A stretch of DNA of 61,961 nucleotides from Dysgonomonas sp. 521 (GCF_010501055.1 NZ_QVMO01000015.1:1-61961), one strand, 5' to 3'. Shown: positions 23,964 to 34,073, counted from the stretch's first letter. Numbers and translations: made by a program. The notes: generated by a model not told the origin, from the letters alone.

Positions 23964-25424
23964 ATGTCAGAGAATTCTTCAAAGATTAAGTTTTACAGTG
24001 GGGAGGATATTCCACTGGAATTACACAAAGTGCGTGTTGTGCAAAAACTCCATTTAGTACCGATCGAACGTCGATTAGAAGCTCTTTACGAAGCCGGATT
24101 CAATACATTCAGACTGGATACAAAAGATGTATTCCTGGATATGCTTACCGATAGCGGGACGAATGCCTTAAGCGACAGGCAACTTGGAGCGATGATGATA
24201 GCAGATGACGCTTATGCGGGTTCGCAGAGCTTTGTACGCTACCAGAAAGCCGTAGAAGAGGTTCTGGGTAAGAAATACCTGCTTCCGGTACATCAGGGGC
24301 GCGCCGCCGAAAACATTATATCCAATGCCTATATTCGTAAAGGAAGTATTGTGCCGATGAACTACCATTTCACTACGGCAATGGCGCATATCACACAATA
24401 CGGAGGTAAAATAGAAGAATTACTGTATGACGAGGCTTATGTAATCAATAGCAAGCATCCGTTCAAAGGAAATATGAACCTCGAAAAACTGGAAAAGTGC
24501 ATCAATAAGCATGGTGCGGCCAATATTCCGTATATCCGTATGGAGGCTTCTACCAACCTTATAGGTGGGCAGCCTTTCTCAATGGAAAACCTGAGAGAGG
24601 TACGTGCTATTGCCAATAAATATAAAATCCGCCTTGTGCTCGATGCCAGTTTGCTGGGCGAAAATGCCTGGCTGATTAAGCAACGTGAGGAGGAGTTCAA
24701 GAACAGTACAATGGCAGAGATTATCCTTACTATGACAGGTCTTGCCGACTTGGTCTACTTCTCTGCGCGTAAGTTAAGTTCATCCCGTGGCGGCGGTATC
24801 TGTACCAACGACTACGCCATTATGAAAGAACTGGAACCGCTTGTTCCTCTTTTCGAAGGATTCCTTACCTACGGGGGGATGTCGGTACGCGAAATAGAAG
24901 CTATAGCTGTAGGGTTGTACGAAACACTGGATGAAAGCATGATTTGCCAAAGCCCTCAGTTTATTGAATATCTGGTAAACTCCCTTGATAAGAAAGGAGT
25001 CCCGATGGTAACACCTCCGGGGGTATTGGGTGCGCATGTCAATGCGATGGAAATCTGTTCTCATATCCCTCAAACGGAATATCCGGCAGGGTCGCTGGCT
25101 GCGGCATTCTTCCTGATCTCGGGTGTACGTGGTATGGAAAGAGGTTCGGTGTCTAATCAGCGCGACGAGTACGGAAACGAAACATACGCCGACATGGAAC
25201 TTCTTCGTCTGGCTATTCCACGCCGTGTGTTTACCCTTTCGCAGATTAAATATGTAGAAGACCGTATGACGTGGCTATATGAGAACCGTCATCTGATAGG
25301 CGGGCTTAAATTTGTTTACGAACCGCCTGTGCTCCGCTTCTTTATGGGCGGGCTTGAACCTGTCAACGACTGGCCACAGCGGTTGATGGAAAAATTCCGT
25401 GAAGATTTCGGAGATAGTTTGTAA
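23964..25424 (+). CDS. Tryptophanase / tyrosine phenol-lyase family beta-eliminating lyase
   Basis: This 486-residue PLP enzyme belongs to the family that cleaves L-Trp to indole or L-Tyr to phenol, with pyruvate and ammonia. Visible family sites are AYAGS (active-site tyrosine), PVHQGRAAENI (arginine), NLIGGQPFSM (asparagine), LDAS (aspartate) and SARK with the PLP lysine. GVRGMERG and LRFF are closer to tyrosine phenol-lyase than to tryptophanase, which has H in place of the first F. The arginine after D-A-T/S, which contacts PLP in both known enzymes, is leucine here (DASLL). The substrate is therefore open. The N-terminus is about 20 residues longer than in TnaA. Confidence 0.83.
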   Translation: MSENSSKIKFYSGEDIPLELHKVRVVQKLHLVPIERRLEALYEAGFNTFRLDTKDVFLDMLTDSGTNALSDRQLGAMMIADDAYAGSQSFVRYQKAVEEVLGKKYLLPVHQGRAAENIISNAYIRKGSIVPMNYHFTTAMAHITQYGGKIEELLYDEAYVINSKHPFKGNMNLEKLEKCINKHGAANIPYIRMEASTNLIGGQPFSMENLREVRAIANKYKIRLVLDASLLGENAWLIKQREEEFKNSTMAEIILTMTGLADLVYFSARKLSSSRGGGICTNDYAIMKELEPLVPLFEGFLTYGGMSVREIEAIAVGLYETLDESMICQSPQFIEYLVNSLDKKGVPMVTPPGVLGAHVNAMEICSHIPQTEYPAGSLAAAFFLISGVRGMERGSVSNQRDEYGNETYADMELLRLAIPRRVFTLSQIKYVEDRMTWLYENRHLIGGLKFVYEPPVLRFFMGGLEPVNDWPQRLMEKFREDFGDSL

Positions 25425-25446
25425 AACAACACCAAATGATAATATG

Positions 25447-25476
25447 ACGGCATGGGCTTTGGCTTGTGCCGTTTTT
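25447..25476 (+). terminator. Intrinsic terminator after the lyase gene
   Basis: Inverted arms ACGGCA and TGCCGT with inner GGC/GCT pairing are followed by TTTTTATAT, 22 bp past the stop codon. Confidence 0.65.
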
Positions 25477-25483
25477 ATATTGA

Positions 25484-25695
25484 GAAACTGTTTAAATTTT
25501 ATTCGTTCAAATTTTTAGAGATGTTTTAGAGATGTTTTTTTCTTTCTTGAAACGATAATAGCGGGCTATTTACATACGCTTCGCTCCTGTGACCGCTGGT
25601 TGAGTTGAGAGAAAGGAAAAAACAGCCAAAAACAGCCTAAAAATGAACGAAGAAAAAGGTATAATAAAATATTCGTATAAAATTTAAACAGTTTC
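25484..25695. repeat. MITE-like repeat, family A1 copy 3
   Basis: The ends GAAACTGTTTAAATTTTAT and ATAAAATTTAAACAGTTTC are perfect inverted repeats. It matches the 15164 copy except for a 30-bp cassette at 25572-25601 between GGGCTATTT and GAGTTGAG. Confidence 0.88.
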
Positions 25696-25855
25696 TGAAC
25701 TCATCTTTATCTTTACCTCGGAGTATGCAGTGAATATACAAGTATATTTATAAAAAGAAACTCCGTGTTACTCCTTTTACTCCGTGGTAAAATAAAAAGT
25801 CGAACTACTTCTGCTCTAAATCCCATGCTAAATTCTTAATCTACATTTATTTTCT

Positions 25856-25863
25856 TAGTTTTG
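25856..25863 (+). promoter_or_regulatory. Candidate -7 box (TAGTTTTG) of the GH18 gene
   Basis: TAGTTTTG fits TAnnTTTG and lies 25 bp upstream of the ATG. The -33 element is not clear. Confidence 0.45.
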
Positions 25864-25888
25864 TACTTTATCTAATAAACTATAAACC

Positions 25889-27022
25889 ATGAAAAACAAT
25901 CTTTTTAAGTGTGCTATTCTATGTATAGCGATTTTAGGCATGGCATCGTGCAAACAAGCCAAGAAAACGGAGGAGGCGCCGAAACCTGTTATTATAGCTT
26001 ATGTAGGAGGCTATAATGGTTTGGTCGATGTAAATAAAATATCGCCGGACAAAATTACCCATATCAACTATGCTTTCGTTGATGTAAAGGACGGAAAAGC
26101 CTTTCTGACAAATGAGGCTACAGATACTACCAACTTCAGAAAGCTAAATGAACTAAAGCAAAAAAATCCTGATCTCAAAATCCTGATTTCGATAGGAGGC
26201 TGGACATGGAGCCGCAACTTCTCAGACGCGGTTCTTACCTCCGAAGGGCAAAAAGCATTTGCTAAATCTGCCGTTGAAATCATGAAAAACAATAATCTGG
26301 ATGGAGTGGATATAGACTGGGAATATCCTGCCATACCCGGGGATAAGGGAAATGTATACCGTCCCGAAGATAAGCAGAACTATACATTGATGTTCGAAGC
26401 CATCAGGGCCGAACTGGATGTGCTTGGAAACGAAACAGGCAAAAAATATCTGTTGACTACCGCGGTTGGGGGCTTCCAGAAATTTATTGATAACACCGAA
26501 ATGGCTAAAGCCCAACAGTATCTGGACTATGTGAATATAATGACGTATGATTATCATCCCGAAAAACAAGCAGTACACCATACCAACCTGTATGCTTCCG
26601 GCAAATATGAGTTGAAGCAAAGCGCCGATATAGCGGTAAAAGCTTATATAGCAGCCGGAGTTCCCGCCGAAAAACTAGTGATGGGCATCGCTTTTTACGG
26701 AAGGGCATATACATTGAAAAAAAGTTCTTCGAAAGGAATTGGAGATCCTGTTGTAGAGCAAATCCGTGGTGCCGGATATACATATATAAAAGACAGCCTG
26801 GTCAATAAAAATGAAAATTACAGGTATTGGGACGAGACTGCCCGTGCGCCATATCTGTTCAATTTCTACAAAGGGCTGTTCCTGACTTACGATGATGAGG
26901 AATCCGTAAAAGAAAAATGCCAGTATGTACTGGAAAATAAGATGGCGGGAGTAATGTTTTGGGAATATAGCTCCGACCCGAAAGAATACCTGCTAAATGA
27001 AATAAACAAGAATCTGAAATAG
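25889..27022 (+). CDS. Glycoside hydrolase family 18 lipoprotein
   Basis: The 377-residue product has a lipoprotein signal (MKNNLFKCAILCIAILGMASC, Cys21) and one GH18 TIM barrel. The catalytic DxxDxDxE is seen as DGVDIDWEYP near residue 145, with SIGGWTWSRNFSD before it, MTYDYH after it, and a final GVMFWEYSSD strand with the conserved tryptophan. GH18 enzymes cleave beta-1,4 GlcNAc linkages by substrate-assisted catalysis. The lack of extra binding domains and the compact size suit a surface-exposed chitodextrinase or endo-beta-N-acetylglucosaminidase. It could supply amino sugars to the nagB pathway elsewhere in the window. Confidence 0.93.
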   Translation: MKNNLFKCAILCIAILGMASCKQAKKTEEAPKPVIIAYVGGYNGLVDVNKISPDKITHINYAFVDVKDGKAFLTNEATDTTNFRKLNELKQKNPDLKILISIGGWTWSRNFSDAVLTSEGQKAFAKSAVEIMKNNNLDGVDIDWEYPAIPGDKGNVYRPEDKQNYTLMFEAIRAELDVLGNETGKKYLLTTAVGGFQKFIDNTEMAKAQQYLDYVNIMTYDYHPEKQAVHHTNLYASGKYELKQSADIAVKAYIAAGVPAEKLVMGIAFYGRAYTLKKSSSKGIGDPVVEQIRGAGYTYIKDSLVNKNENYRYWDETARAPYLFNFYKGLFLTYDDEESVKEKCQYVLENKMAGVMFWEYSSDPKEYLLNEINKNLK

Positions 27023-27129
27023 GGTCACACAGTCCTGTTTGTTTTGCTTAATGTATTTTAACAGGAACGAATTCTTAGATTGACCATCTGTTTGTACTTT
27101 TGATTTCAGGCTAAAGTGCAAAACAAAAT

Positions 27130-27165
27130 AACAAGCCACTTTATTGCAAGATAATGTGGCTTGTT
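27130..27165 (+). terminator. Hairpin between GH18 and porX
   Basis: A 10-bp perfect stem (AACAAGCCAC/GTGGCTTGTT) with a 16-nt loop is followed by TTACAAT. It ends 16 bp before the porX ATG, so it may either terminate the GH18 transcript or lie in the porX leader. Confidence 0.5.
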
Positions 27166-27181
27166 TTACAATAAACTATAC

Positions 27182-28726
27182 ATGAAGAAAAAACGGATAC
27201 TTTGGGCAGATGATGAAATAGATATGTTGCGTTCGCATATTCTCTTTCTCGAAGAAAAAGGATATGAGGTTACCCCTGTGAACAGCGGACAGGATGCTAT
27301 TGACAGCATCAGGGAAGATTCGTTCGATATTGTTTTTCTGGATGAGAATATGCCGGGATTGTCCGGTATAGATACGCTGGGGCAGATAAAGGACCTTAAC
27401 CCGAATATACCGGTAATTATGATTACCAAAAGCGAGGACGAAGGGATTATGACACATGCCATAGGAAAGAAAATAGCCGATTACCTGATAAAACCTGTCA
27501 ACCCGAACCAGATACTGCTCTCTATTAAGAAGAACCTGCACAAAGACGATATCGTTTCGGAAATGACGCTTGAAAGTTACCGCGAAGAATTTGGTAAGAT
27601 CAGCGCACGTATAAACGATTCCCTCACTTACACCGATTGGGTGGACATTTATAAACGGCTGGTTTACTGGGAACTTGAACTTACGGCATCGGGCAGCCCT
27701 TTGATTGACCTGCTCAAGATTCAGAAGAATGAGGCAAATGACAGTTTTTGCAAATATGTCAAACGGAATTACGAGTCGTGGATACAGAATCCGGACAATC
27801 GCCCCTTAATCAGTCCCGAACTATTTTCCAGAAAGGTTTTCCCTTTGCTCGAAAAGGAAGAAAAAGTATTCTTTGTCCTTATCGATAACTTTCGTCTCGA
27901 CCAGTGGTGGGATGTAAAAGACCTTTTGGCGAATGATTTTTCCTTTTCGGAAGATGAATACTTTAGCATACTGCCCACAGTTACACAATATGCCCGCAAT
28001 GCGATCTTTGCAGGGCTGATGCCGGCACAGATAGTGAAGTTATACCCCGGGCTCTGGGTGGAGGAAGAAGAGGACGAGAGCAAGAATATGAATGAGGAAG
28101 CCTTGTTGCAAACACAAATAGAGCGTTTCAGGCGCAAATATACTTTCTCGTACAATAAAATACTGTCTTCATCCTCAGGCGAAAAACTGGTGCAGAATAT
28201 GAGCGCGCTGGCTAATAAGCAACTGAATGTGGTGGTTATCAACTTTGTGGATATGCTTTCCCATGCCCGCACCGAATCGAAGATGATACGCGAACTTGCC
28301 TCCGATGAGGCGGCTTACCGTTCCCTGACCCGTTCGTGGTTTAAGCATTCAAGCACAATGGATATCCTGCGCAAGGCTAAGGACATGGGGTACAAGATTA
28401 TACTGACTACCGATCATGGTACTGTACGGGTGAAAAATCCGCAAAAGGTAATAGGGGATAAAACCGTCAACTCGAATATACGCTACAAGGTAGGGCGTAA
28501 TCTGGACTATGACCGGAAGAAAGTTTATGATATACATTCGCCCGATAAAGTGGGGCTGCCAACTCCGCATATCAGCACGAAATACATCTTCGCCACAGGC
28601 GATGACTTTTTTGTGTACCCCAACAATTACAACTACTATGTATCTTATTATGCCGATACATTCCAGCATGGCGGCATCTCGATGGAAGAGATGATCGTGC
28701 CTTTTATTACGCTGACGGGGAAGTAA
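27182..28726 (+). CDS. porX: PorX-type response regulator with PglZ domain
   Basis: The 514-residue protein has a CheY-like receiver (RILWADDEIDMLRSH, phosphoacceptor in VFLDENMPG, K in YLIKPVNP) followed by a linker and a C-terminal PglZ/alkaline-phosphatase-fold domain with VLIDNFRLDQWWD, ATVTQYARNA-like and LTTDHGTVRV metal-site motifs. PorX controls type 9 secretion genes in Bacteroidetes with PorY and SigP, and its PglZ domain has been linked to nucleotide signalling. I chose ATG 27182; the longer frame begins with TTG inside a hairpin. No porY is nearby. It implies the organism has, or had, a T9SS. Confidence 0.92.
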   Translation: MKKKRILWADDEIDMLRSHILFLEEKGYEVTPVNSGQDAIDSIREDSFDIVFLDENMPGLSGIDTLGQIKDLNPNIPVIMITKSEDEGIMTHAIGKKIADYLIKPVNPNQILLSIKKNLHKDDIVSEMTLESYREEFGKISARINDSLTYTDWVDIYKRLVYWELELTASGSPLIDLLKIQKNEANDSFCKYVKRNYESWIQNPDNRPLISPELFSRKVFPLLEKEEKVFFVLIDNFRLDQWWDVKDLLANDFSFSEDEYFSILPTVTQYARNAIFAGLMPAQIVKLYPGLWVEEEEDESKNMNEEALLQTQIERFRRKYTFSYNKILSSSSGEKLVQNMSALANKQLNVVVINFVDMLSHARTESKMIRELASDEAAYRSLTRSWFKHSSTMDILRKAKDMGYKIILTTDHGTVRVKNPQKVIGDKTVNSNIRYKVGRNLDYDRKKVYDIHSPDKVGLPTPHISTKYIFATGDDFFVYPNNYNYYVSYYADTFQHGGISMEEMIVPFITLTGK

Positions 28727-28820
28727 ACCAATATGCCGATAAGTCAATGTGCCAATATTAAATATATCTTTGCATGTCAATTATCCAAGATTTCAAGTAA
28801 ACATATAAATTAAAAACCGG

Positions 28821-29237
28821 ATGAACATTAAAATACAATCATTAGATAACATAGACGAAGCCGCTATAGAGTTTATAAAGGCTATGGGCGACAATACCGT
28901 TTTTGCCTTTCATGGAGAAATGGGAGCCGGAAAGACGACTTTTATAAAAGCTATATGTGAAAATCTGGGCGTTTCGGATACTATCAACAGTCCTACTTTT
29001 GCCATTATAAACGAATACCGTTCCGATAGCGGGGAACTTATCTATCACTTCGATTTCTACCGTATAAATAAGATAGAGGAAGCTTTCGATTTCGGGTATG
29101 AAGATTATTTTTACAGTGGCAGCCTTTGCTTCATCGAATGGCCAGAGAAGGTTGAAAGCCTGTTGCCGAATGATACGGTAAATGTTAGTATCAAGGTGCA
29201 GGAAGATGGGAGCAGGGATGTGGAGGTAGATTTTTGA
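28821..29237 (+). CDS. tsaE: tRNA threonylcarbamoyladenosine biosynthesis ATPase TsaE
   Basis: TsaE is the ATPase that supports TsaB/TsaD in making t6A at position 37 of ANN-decoding tRNAs. The 138-residue protein has Walker [11 protein letters not shown], the [10 protein letters not shown] segment, HFDFYRI and CFIEWPEKV, all diagnostic. Length is normal. It follows porX by 94 bp on the same strand, an arrangement common in Bacteroidetes, so co-transcription is possible. Confidence 0.95.
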   Translation: MNIKIQSLDNIDEAAIEFIKAMGDNTVFAFHGEMGAGKTTFIKAICENLGVSDTINSPTFAIINEYRSDSGELIYHFDFYRINKIEEAFDFGYEDYFYSGSLCFIEWPEKVESLLPNDTVNVSIKVQEDGSRDVEVDF

Positions 29238-29250
29238 TACTCAAAAAAGA

Positions 29251-31947
29251 TCAGAATTCCCCATCATAGTCATCATCCTGACCACCGCCTTTTTTACTCT
29301 TTATAATATTAAATTTGTAAGAGAAGCTAAGCATAAAATACCGGCTTATACTATTCGAACGCGAGTCGGACATATAGTTGCCGCTTACATAACGGACGAT
29401 ATTGTTGCGGTCGTTGAGTATATCGAACAACTGGAGTTTGACCGTGCCCTTTTTCTTTTTCAGGAACAACTTTGATATGGACGCGTTCCAAAGAATTTCT
29501 TTTTTCTTGAAGTCATCCCCATAACCCGCATAGTAGGTCATATTCAGGTCGTTTTGTACCGAAAAATCGTAAGGTAATTTCCACAGAAAGGAGTGTTGGA
29601 CGGTGTATGTCGATGTATTCCTGTCTTGCGCACTGGAGAGGTTATTTCGTGTGATATTATATGTCATACCCAGTTGAAGGTGTGTTTCAAATTTGTCAAC
29701 CTTGAATTTTCCCGACACTTTTTCGCCTATCACTATATTGTGGGTTATCGCCTTTTCCGCGTTCGTATATCCGATGTTTTTGTAATAATTGGTGTACGTG
29801 CTGTTGTCGATAGTAAATTTCTTGTTCCGTAGCGGAGTATTGAACATGAAGTTGATATTAGCCCCCATGTTGCCGCTCATGTTCCTGTAGGTATTGACAC
29901 TGTTTCCCAAATCGTCAATTGTAGTATAATCGATTATGTTATTGAATATGTAATTAAATCCTCCTGATAGCATAAGGAAACGATTCGTCTCATAATCCGA
30001 CTTCCGGTAATATACGCTGAAATTGTTGCTATAGCTTGGTTTCAGGTCAGGGTTACCATAGTATTTAGACAAAGCGCTTGTGATAACCGTATCTGCCGAC
30101 AACTGGGTTATTCCCGGCTGGCTTGTAGAGCCGGAATAACTGAGGTCCAGACTGGTCTGTTCGTTCGGTTGGTACGAAAAATTGAGGCTGGGAGAGAAGT
30201 TGACTACACTCTGTTTCACATTTTCGATAATAGAGTCGCCGATACTTACTTTACTGCGTGAATATGACGGGTCTATGCTGAATCCGATGGTATAATTGTA
30301 TTTTTCTTTTGTAGTCTGAAAATTGAGGCTGATATTCTGGTTGATATATTTGTTATTCGTATTGCGGGCATACGCACTGTCCAAAATCGTATATTCCCCT
30401 GCGTCATCCTTTTTGCGGACATCGCGTATGCGCTTCGAATCATTTAACCCGTAAGAATAGGACAATTGCAGCCTGTGATCTTTTCCCAGAGGCTCAACGT
30501 AAGACATGGAAAGGTTGTAACTGTTCGTCCGGTTATCCGTTTTGTTGCGCTGGTCTATAATTTTGTCCTCCGTATCGTCTGTGTAGGTAGTGTATGAGTA
30601 ATTTGTCCCTTTGTTATTGTCTTTCCGTATCGAATTGTTGAGGGTCAGGCTGATCGTACGGCCTTTGTTATTCAGCTTACGCCCGATGGTTATAAAATTG
30701 TTTATGCTGTAACCATCTCCTTTGGTCTGGCTGTTCGAATATCCTGAAGTCGTGTCTTTCTCGGCTACATAAGAGAGATTTGTCGAATTTTGCCGGTTAT
30801 TAGTATTACTAAAGCTGATATATGAACGTGCGAAGATAGTGGTCAGTGTGTCGGGCTTCCATTGCATATTCATCCCGAAGTTCATATTTTCCCTTTTGCT
30901 ACGATATGAGGCTTCCTGTTTGGAAAAACGGTCGCCTGACGAAAGGAAGGTCTGGGTATTGGTTTTAGTCTCCATCAGGTTATCGTTGCCTGAATACCTG
31001 ACATTTCCTCCTATCCTGAATTTGTCGGATGATTGGATATAGGCATTAGCTCCAAGGTTTTTGTTTTTATCAATACCATTGTTCATATCCAGCGTGTAGC
31101 CACCGCCATCGTTGATGTTGTTTAAATCCGCTACTACCGACATTTGGTTGTCGTTTCGCATATAGTTTACCAGTACCTTATTGGCATACTTGTCGTCACT
31201 CCCATATCCGGCTTTTACCTCCCCGAATATGCTCTGTTTCAGCTCTTCCTTCACTACCAGATTAAGTACCTGGTCGGGGTCTTTATCTTTGAAGCCTGTT
31301 ACCTGGGCTGTCTCCGATTCTTCTTTATAGAGTTGTAGTTTCTTTATCATATTGGCAGGCAGGTTTGCAAGCGCCATTGGTATGTCGTTGCCGAAAAACT
31401 CCTTGCCGTCTACCAGTATCTTTTTCACAGGTTTGCCGTTTGCCGTGATATTCCCGTCAGCATCTACTTCTACACCGGGTATATTCTTCATCATATCCTG
31501 TAGCATATCGCTTTCCTGCGAACTGTACGAGTTGGCGTTATATTCTATCGTATCCCCTTTTACCAATATATCCGGCACCTTTGCCTCTACTACTGCTTCT
31601 TTGAGCTGTACTACGTCTTCTGCCAGATAAATATCCCCGAATGAATAATCCGGATTTTTAGGAAAAGTTTCAAATTCTTTCAGAAATTTCTTATACCCGA
31701 TGAAGGATACATCCAGTATATATTTCCCTGCGGGAGCTGCCAGCCTGAAGCTTCCTTTTTCATCAGTGGCTATACCTTTTATGTAAGCGCTATCGGTCTG
31801 ATTCAGTAGCTTTATGGTCACGTATGGGATAGGCTCTTTTGTTGTAGAATCGGATACAACACCTTGTATATAGCCGTTCTTTTGCTGTGCTTGTAGGGTA
31901 GCAAAAGGGAGTACAGAAAGCAATAAGATGATATACAGGTGTTTCAT
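29251..31947 (-). CDS. Outer-membrane beta-barrel protein with carboxypeptidase-regulatory and plug-like domains
   Basis: Start ATG 31947 gives a signal peptide (MKHLYIILLLSVLPFATLQAQ). The 898-residue protein then has a CarboxypepD_reg-like domain (GYIQGVVSDSTTKEPIPYVT...), a plug-like domain (MLQDMMKNIPGVEVDADGNI...GKPVKKILVDGKEFFGNDI) and a large beta-barrel of the OMP_b-brl_3 type with alternating strands, ending in an acidic tail and terminal Phe. Such proteins resemble TonB-dependent receptors but lack a clear TonB box and have no SusD partner here. The ligand is unknown. It converges on tsaE with a 13-bp gap. Confidence 0.88.
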   Translation of the reverse strand: MKHLYIILLLSVLPFATLQAQQKNGYIQGVVSDSTTKEPIPYVTIKLLNQTDSAYIKGIATDEKGSFRLAAPAGKYILDVSFIGYKKFLKEFETFPKNPDYSFGDIYLAEDVVQLKEAVVEAKVPDILVKGDTIEYNANSYSSQESDMLQDMMKNIPGVEVDADGNITANGKPVKKILVDGKEFFGNDIPMALANLPANMIKKLQLYKEESETAQVTGFKDKDPDQVLNLVVKEELKQSIFGEVKAGYGSDDKYANKVLVNYMRNDNQMSVVADLNNINDGGGYTLDMNNGIDKNKNLGANAYIQSSDKFRIGGNVRYSGNDNLMETKTNTQTFLSSGDRFSKQEASYRSKRENMNFGMNMQWKPDTLTTIFARSYISFSNTNNRQNSTNLSYVAEKDTTSGYSNSQTKGDGYSINNFITIGRKLNNKGRTISLTLNNSIRKDNNKGTNYSYTTYTDDTEDKIIDQRNKTDNRTNSYNLSMSYVEPLGKDHRLQLSYSYGLNDSKRIRDVRKKDDAGEYTILDSAYARNTNNKYINQNISLNFQTTKEKYNYTIGFSIDPSYSRSKVSIGDSIIENVKQSVVNFSPSLNFSYQPNEQTSLDLSYSGSTSQPGITQLSADTVITSALSKYYGNPDLKPSYSNNFSVYYRKSDYETNRFLMLSGGFNYIFNNIIDYTTIDDLGNSVNTYRNMSGNMGANINFMFNTPLRNKKFTIDNSTYTNYYKNIGYTNAEKAITHNIVIGEKVSGKFKVDKFETHLQLGMTYNITRNNLSSAQDRNTSTYTVQHSFLWKLPYDFSVQNDLNMTYYAGYGDDFKKKEILWNASISKLFLKKKKGTVKLQLFDILNDRNNIVRYVSGNYMSDSRSNSISRYFMLSFSYKFNIIKSKKGGGQDDDYDGEF

Positions 31948-32531
31948 TAGGGATTTGGATATATTCGGTTGCAAAGGTAAGTGCTTTTTGGTTATCCGGC
32001 GGATATTTAATCATTCCCCTTCATAAAATATATTAATCTCATGCTGATAAAAAGGTTTATAGTATGGGTTAGGACAATTATTAGTTTTTCGGTTCGGTTT
32101 ATTCTATAGATGCCGGAAATAATAAAATTCCATAACTATTTAGAGTCTGTTTAAATTTTATAGCAAATCTTTTTTATAGCTGTTTTTAGATGGATTTTAT
32201 CATTTTTGCTAGCCGGTTTAGCGGGCTAAACCAAGAGTAAAAAGGGTAAAATACGGCAAAAAGAGCATAAAAAAATTGCTAAGAACTATTGACCTGAACC
32301 TGTAATAAAAATTTTCGCTAAAATTTAAAACAGGCTCTTAACGGAATGAGTGACAGGAAAGATGTTAATGCATCGAAACAAAACTAAATATACACAAAAT
32401 GATGAATATTTGAATCATAATATCTTCAATATGGAGAGCATCGGTTTACTTCTATATCAAAAAAAAATGCTTACTTTGTGCAGTTTATTTAGTTACATAT
32501 AAAAGAAAACGTAAAAAAGAGTCAAAGGTAT
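31948..32531. repeat. Intergenic region with MITE A2 copy 2 (32142-32338)
   Basis: The A2 element is 197 bp with ends AGAGTCTGTTTAAATTTTA and AAACAGGCTCT. It lacks the ~20-bp insertion seen in the 14577 copy. The ~190 bp on each side hold the divergent promoters of the barrel gene and glyS; a near-consensus -7 box TTACTTTG lies at 32471-32478. Confidence 0.8.
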
Positions 32532-34073
32532 ATGTCAGAAGATGTTTTTAAGAAGATAGTTTCGCATTGTAAAGAGTATGGTTTTGTTTTCCAATCCAGC
32601 GAAATCTATGACGGATTGAGTGCCGTGTACGACTACGGGCAAATGGGTGTGGAATTGAAAAACAACATCAAAAAATACTGGTGGGACAGTATGGTGCTAT
32701 TGAACGAAAATGTTGTAGGTATCGATTCAGCTATATTTATGCACCCTACCATCTGGAAAGCATCAGGACACGTTGATGCCTTCAACGACCCTTTGATTGA
32801 CAATAAAGACAGCAAGAAACGTTACCGTGCCGATGTCCTCATCGAAGACTATCTGGCAAAGATTGACGATAAGATAAACAAAGAAGTGGAAAAAGCGGCG
32901 AAACGCTTCGGGGAGAGTTTCGATGAGGCTATGTACCGCCAGACTAATCCGCGTGTACTGGAAAACCAGAAAAAACGCGACGAGGTACATGCCCGTTTCG
33001 CAAAAGCGTTGAATGACACGAATCTGGAAGAACTTCGCCAGATAATACTCGATTGCGAAATTGCGGATCCGATAAGCGGAACGCGTAACTGGACGGAAGT
33101 ACGCCAGTTTAACCTGATGTTCGCTACCGAGATGGGGTCTACTGCCGATGGAGCTATGAAAGTATACCTTCGTCCCGAGACGGCACAGGGTATCTTTGTA
33201 AATTTCCTGAATGTGCAGAAAACAGGACGTATGAAAATACCTTTTGGTATAGCCCAGATAGGTAAGGCTTTCCGTAACGAGATCGTTGCCCGTCAGTTTA
33301 TCTTCCGTATGCGTGAGTTCGAACAGATGGAGATGCAGTTCTTCGTTCGTCCGGGAGAAGAATTAGACTGGTTCGCCAAATGGAAAGAAGTACGTATGAA
33401 ATGGCATCAGGCTCTTGGATTCGGCAGCCAAAAATACCGTTTTCACGATCATGACAAGCTGGCGCATTACGCGAACGCGGCTACAGATATCGAATTTGAA
33501 ATGCCGTTCGGGTTTAAAGAAGTGGAAGGAATCCATTCCCGTACCGACTTCGACCTGAGCAGCCACGAAAAATATTCCGGTAAAAAATTACAATATTTCG
33601 ACCCTGAACTCAATAAATCGTATACTCCTTACGTTATTGAAACGTCTATCGGGGTAGACCGCATGTTTTTGTCGGTACTTTCTGCTGCATATGCGGAAGA
33701 AGTGCTGGAAGATGGCGAAACACGCGTTGTGTTGAGATTACCTTCGGCTCTGGCTCCTATCAAACTGGGAGTATTACCATTGGTAAAGAAAGACGGGCTG
33801 CCTGAAAAGGCTCGTGAAATTATTGACGCATTGAAATTTGACTTCAAATGCCAGTATGATGAGAAAGACAGTATAGGTAAACGTTACCGCCGTCAGGATG
33901 CAATCGGTACTCCGTATTGTGTGACTGTAGACCACCAGTCGCTGGAAGATAATACCGTGACTATCCGTTACCGCGACTCGATGGAGCAGGAACGTGTAGC
34001 TATAGATAAGCTTTCGGATATTATCTCCGATAAGGTAAGCATGAAAAATTTATTGAAGACAATTGGGTCGTAA
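32532..34073 (+). CDS. glyS: Glycyl-tRNA synthetase
   Basis: This class II synthetase charges tRNA-Gly. The 513-residue protein is the homodimeric type, not the bacterial alpha2-beta2 type. It shows GFVFQSSEIYDGLSAVYDYG at the N-terminus, motif 2 FRNEIVARQFIFRMREFEQMEMQFFV, a motif 3 region in VIETSIGVDRMFLSVL, and a C-terminal anticodon-binding domain (APIKLGVLPLVKKDG...IGKRYRRQDAIGTPYCVT). A purine-rich AAAGG lies four bases before the ATG. Confidence 0.96.
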   Translation: MSEDVFKKIVSHCKEYGFVFQSSEIYDGLSAVYDYGQMGVELKNNIKKYWWDSMVLLNENVVGIDSAIFMHPTIWKASGHVDAFNDPLIDNKDSKKRYRADVLIEDYLAKIDDKINKEVEKAAKRFGESFDEAMYRQTNPRVLENQKKRDEVHARFAKALNDTNLEELRQIILDCEIADPISGTRNWTEVRQFNLMFATEMGSTADGAMKVYLRPETAQGIFVNFLNVQKTGRMKIPFGIAQIGKAFRNEIVARQFIFRMREFEQMEMQFFVRPGEELDWFAKWKEVRMKWHQALGFGSQKYRFHDHDKLAHYANAATDIEFEMPFGFKEVEGIHSRTDFDLSSHEKYSGKKLQYFDPELNKSYTPYVIETSIGVDRMFLSVLSAAYAEEVLEDGETRVVLRLPSALAPIKLGVLPLVKKDGLPEKAREIIDALKFDFKCQYDEKDSIGKRYRRQDAIGTPYCVTVDHQSLEDNTVTIRYRDSMEQERVAIDKLSDIISDKVSMKNLLKTIGS

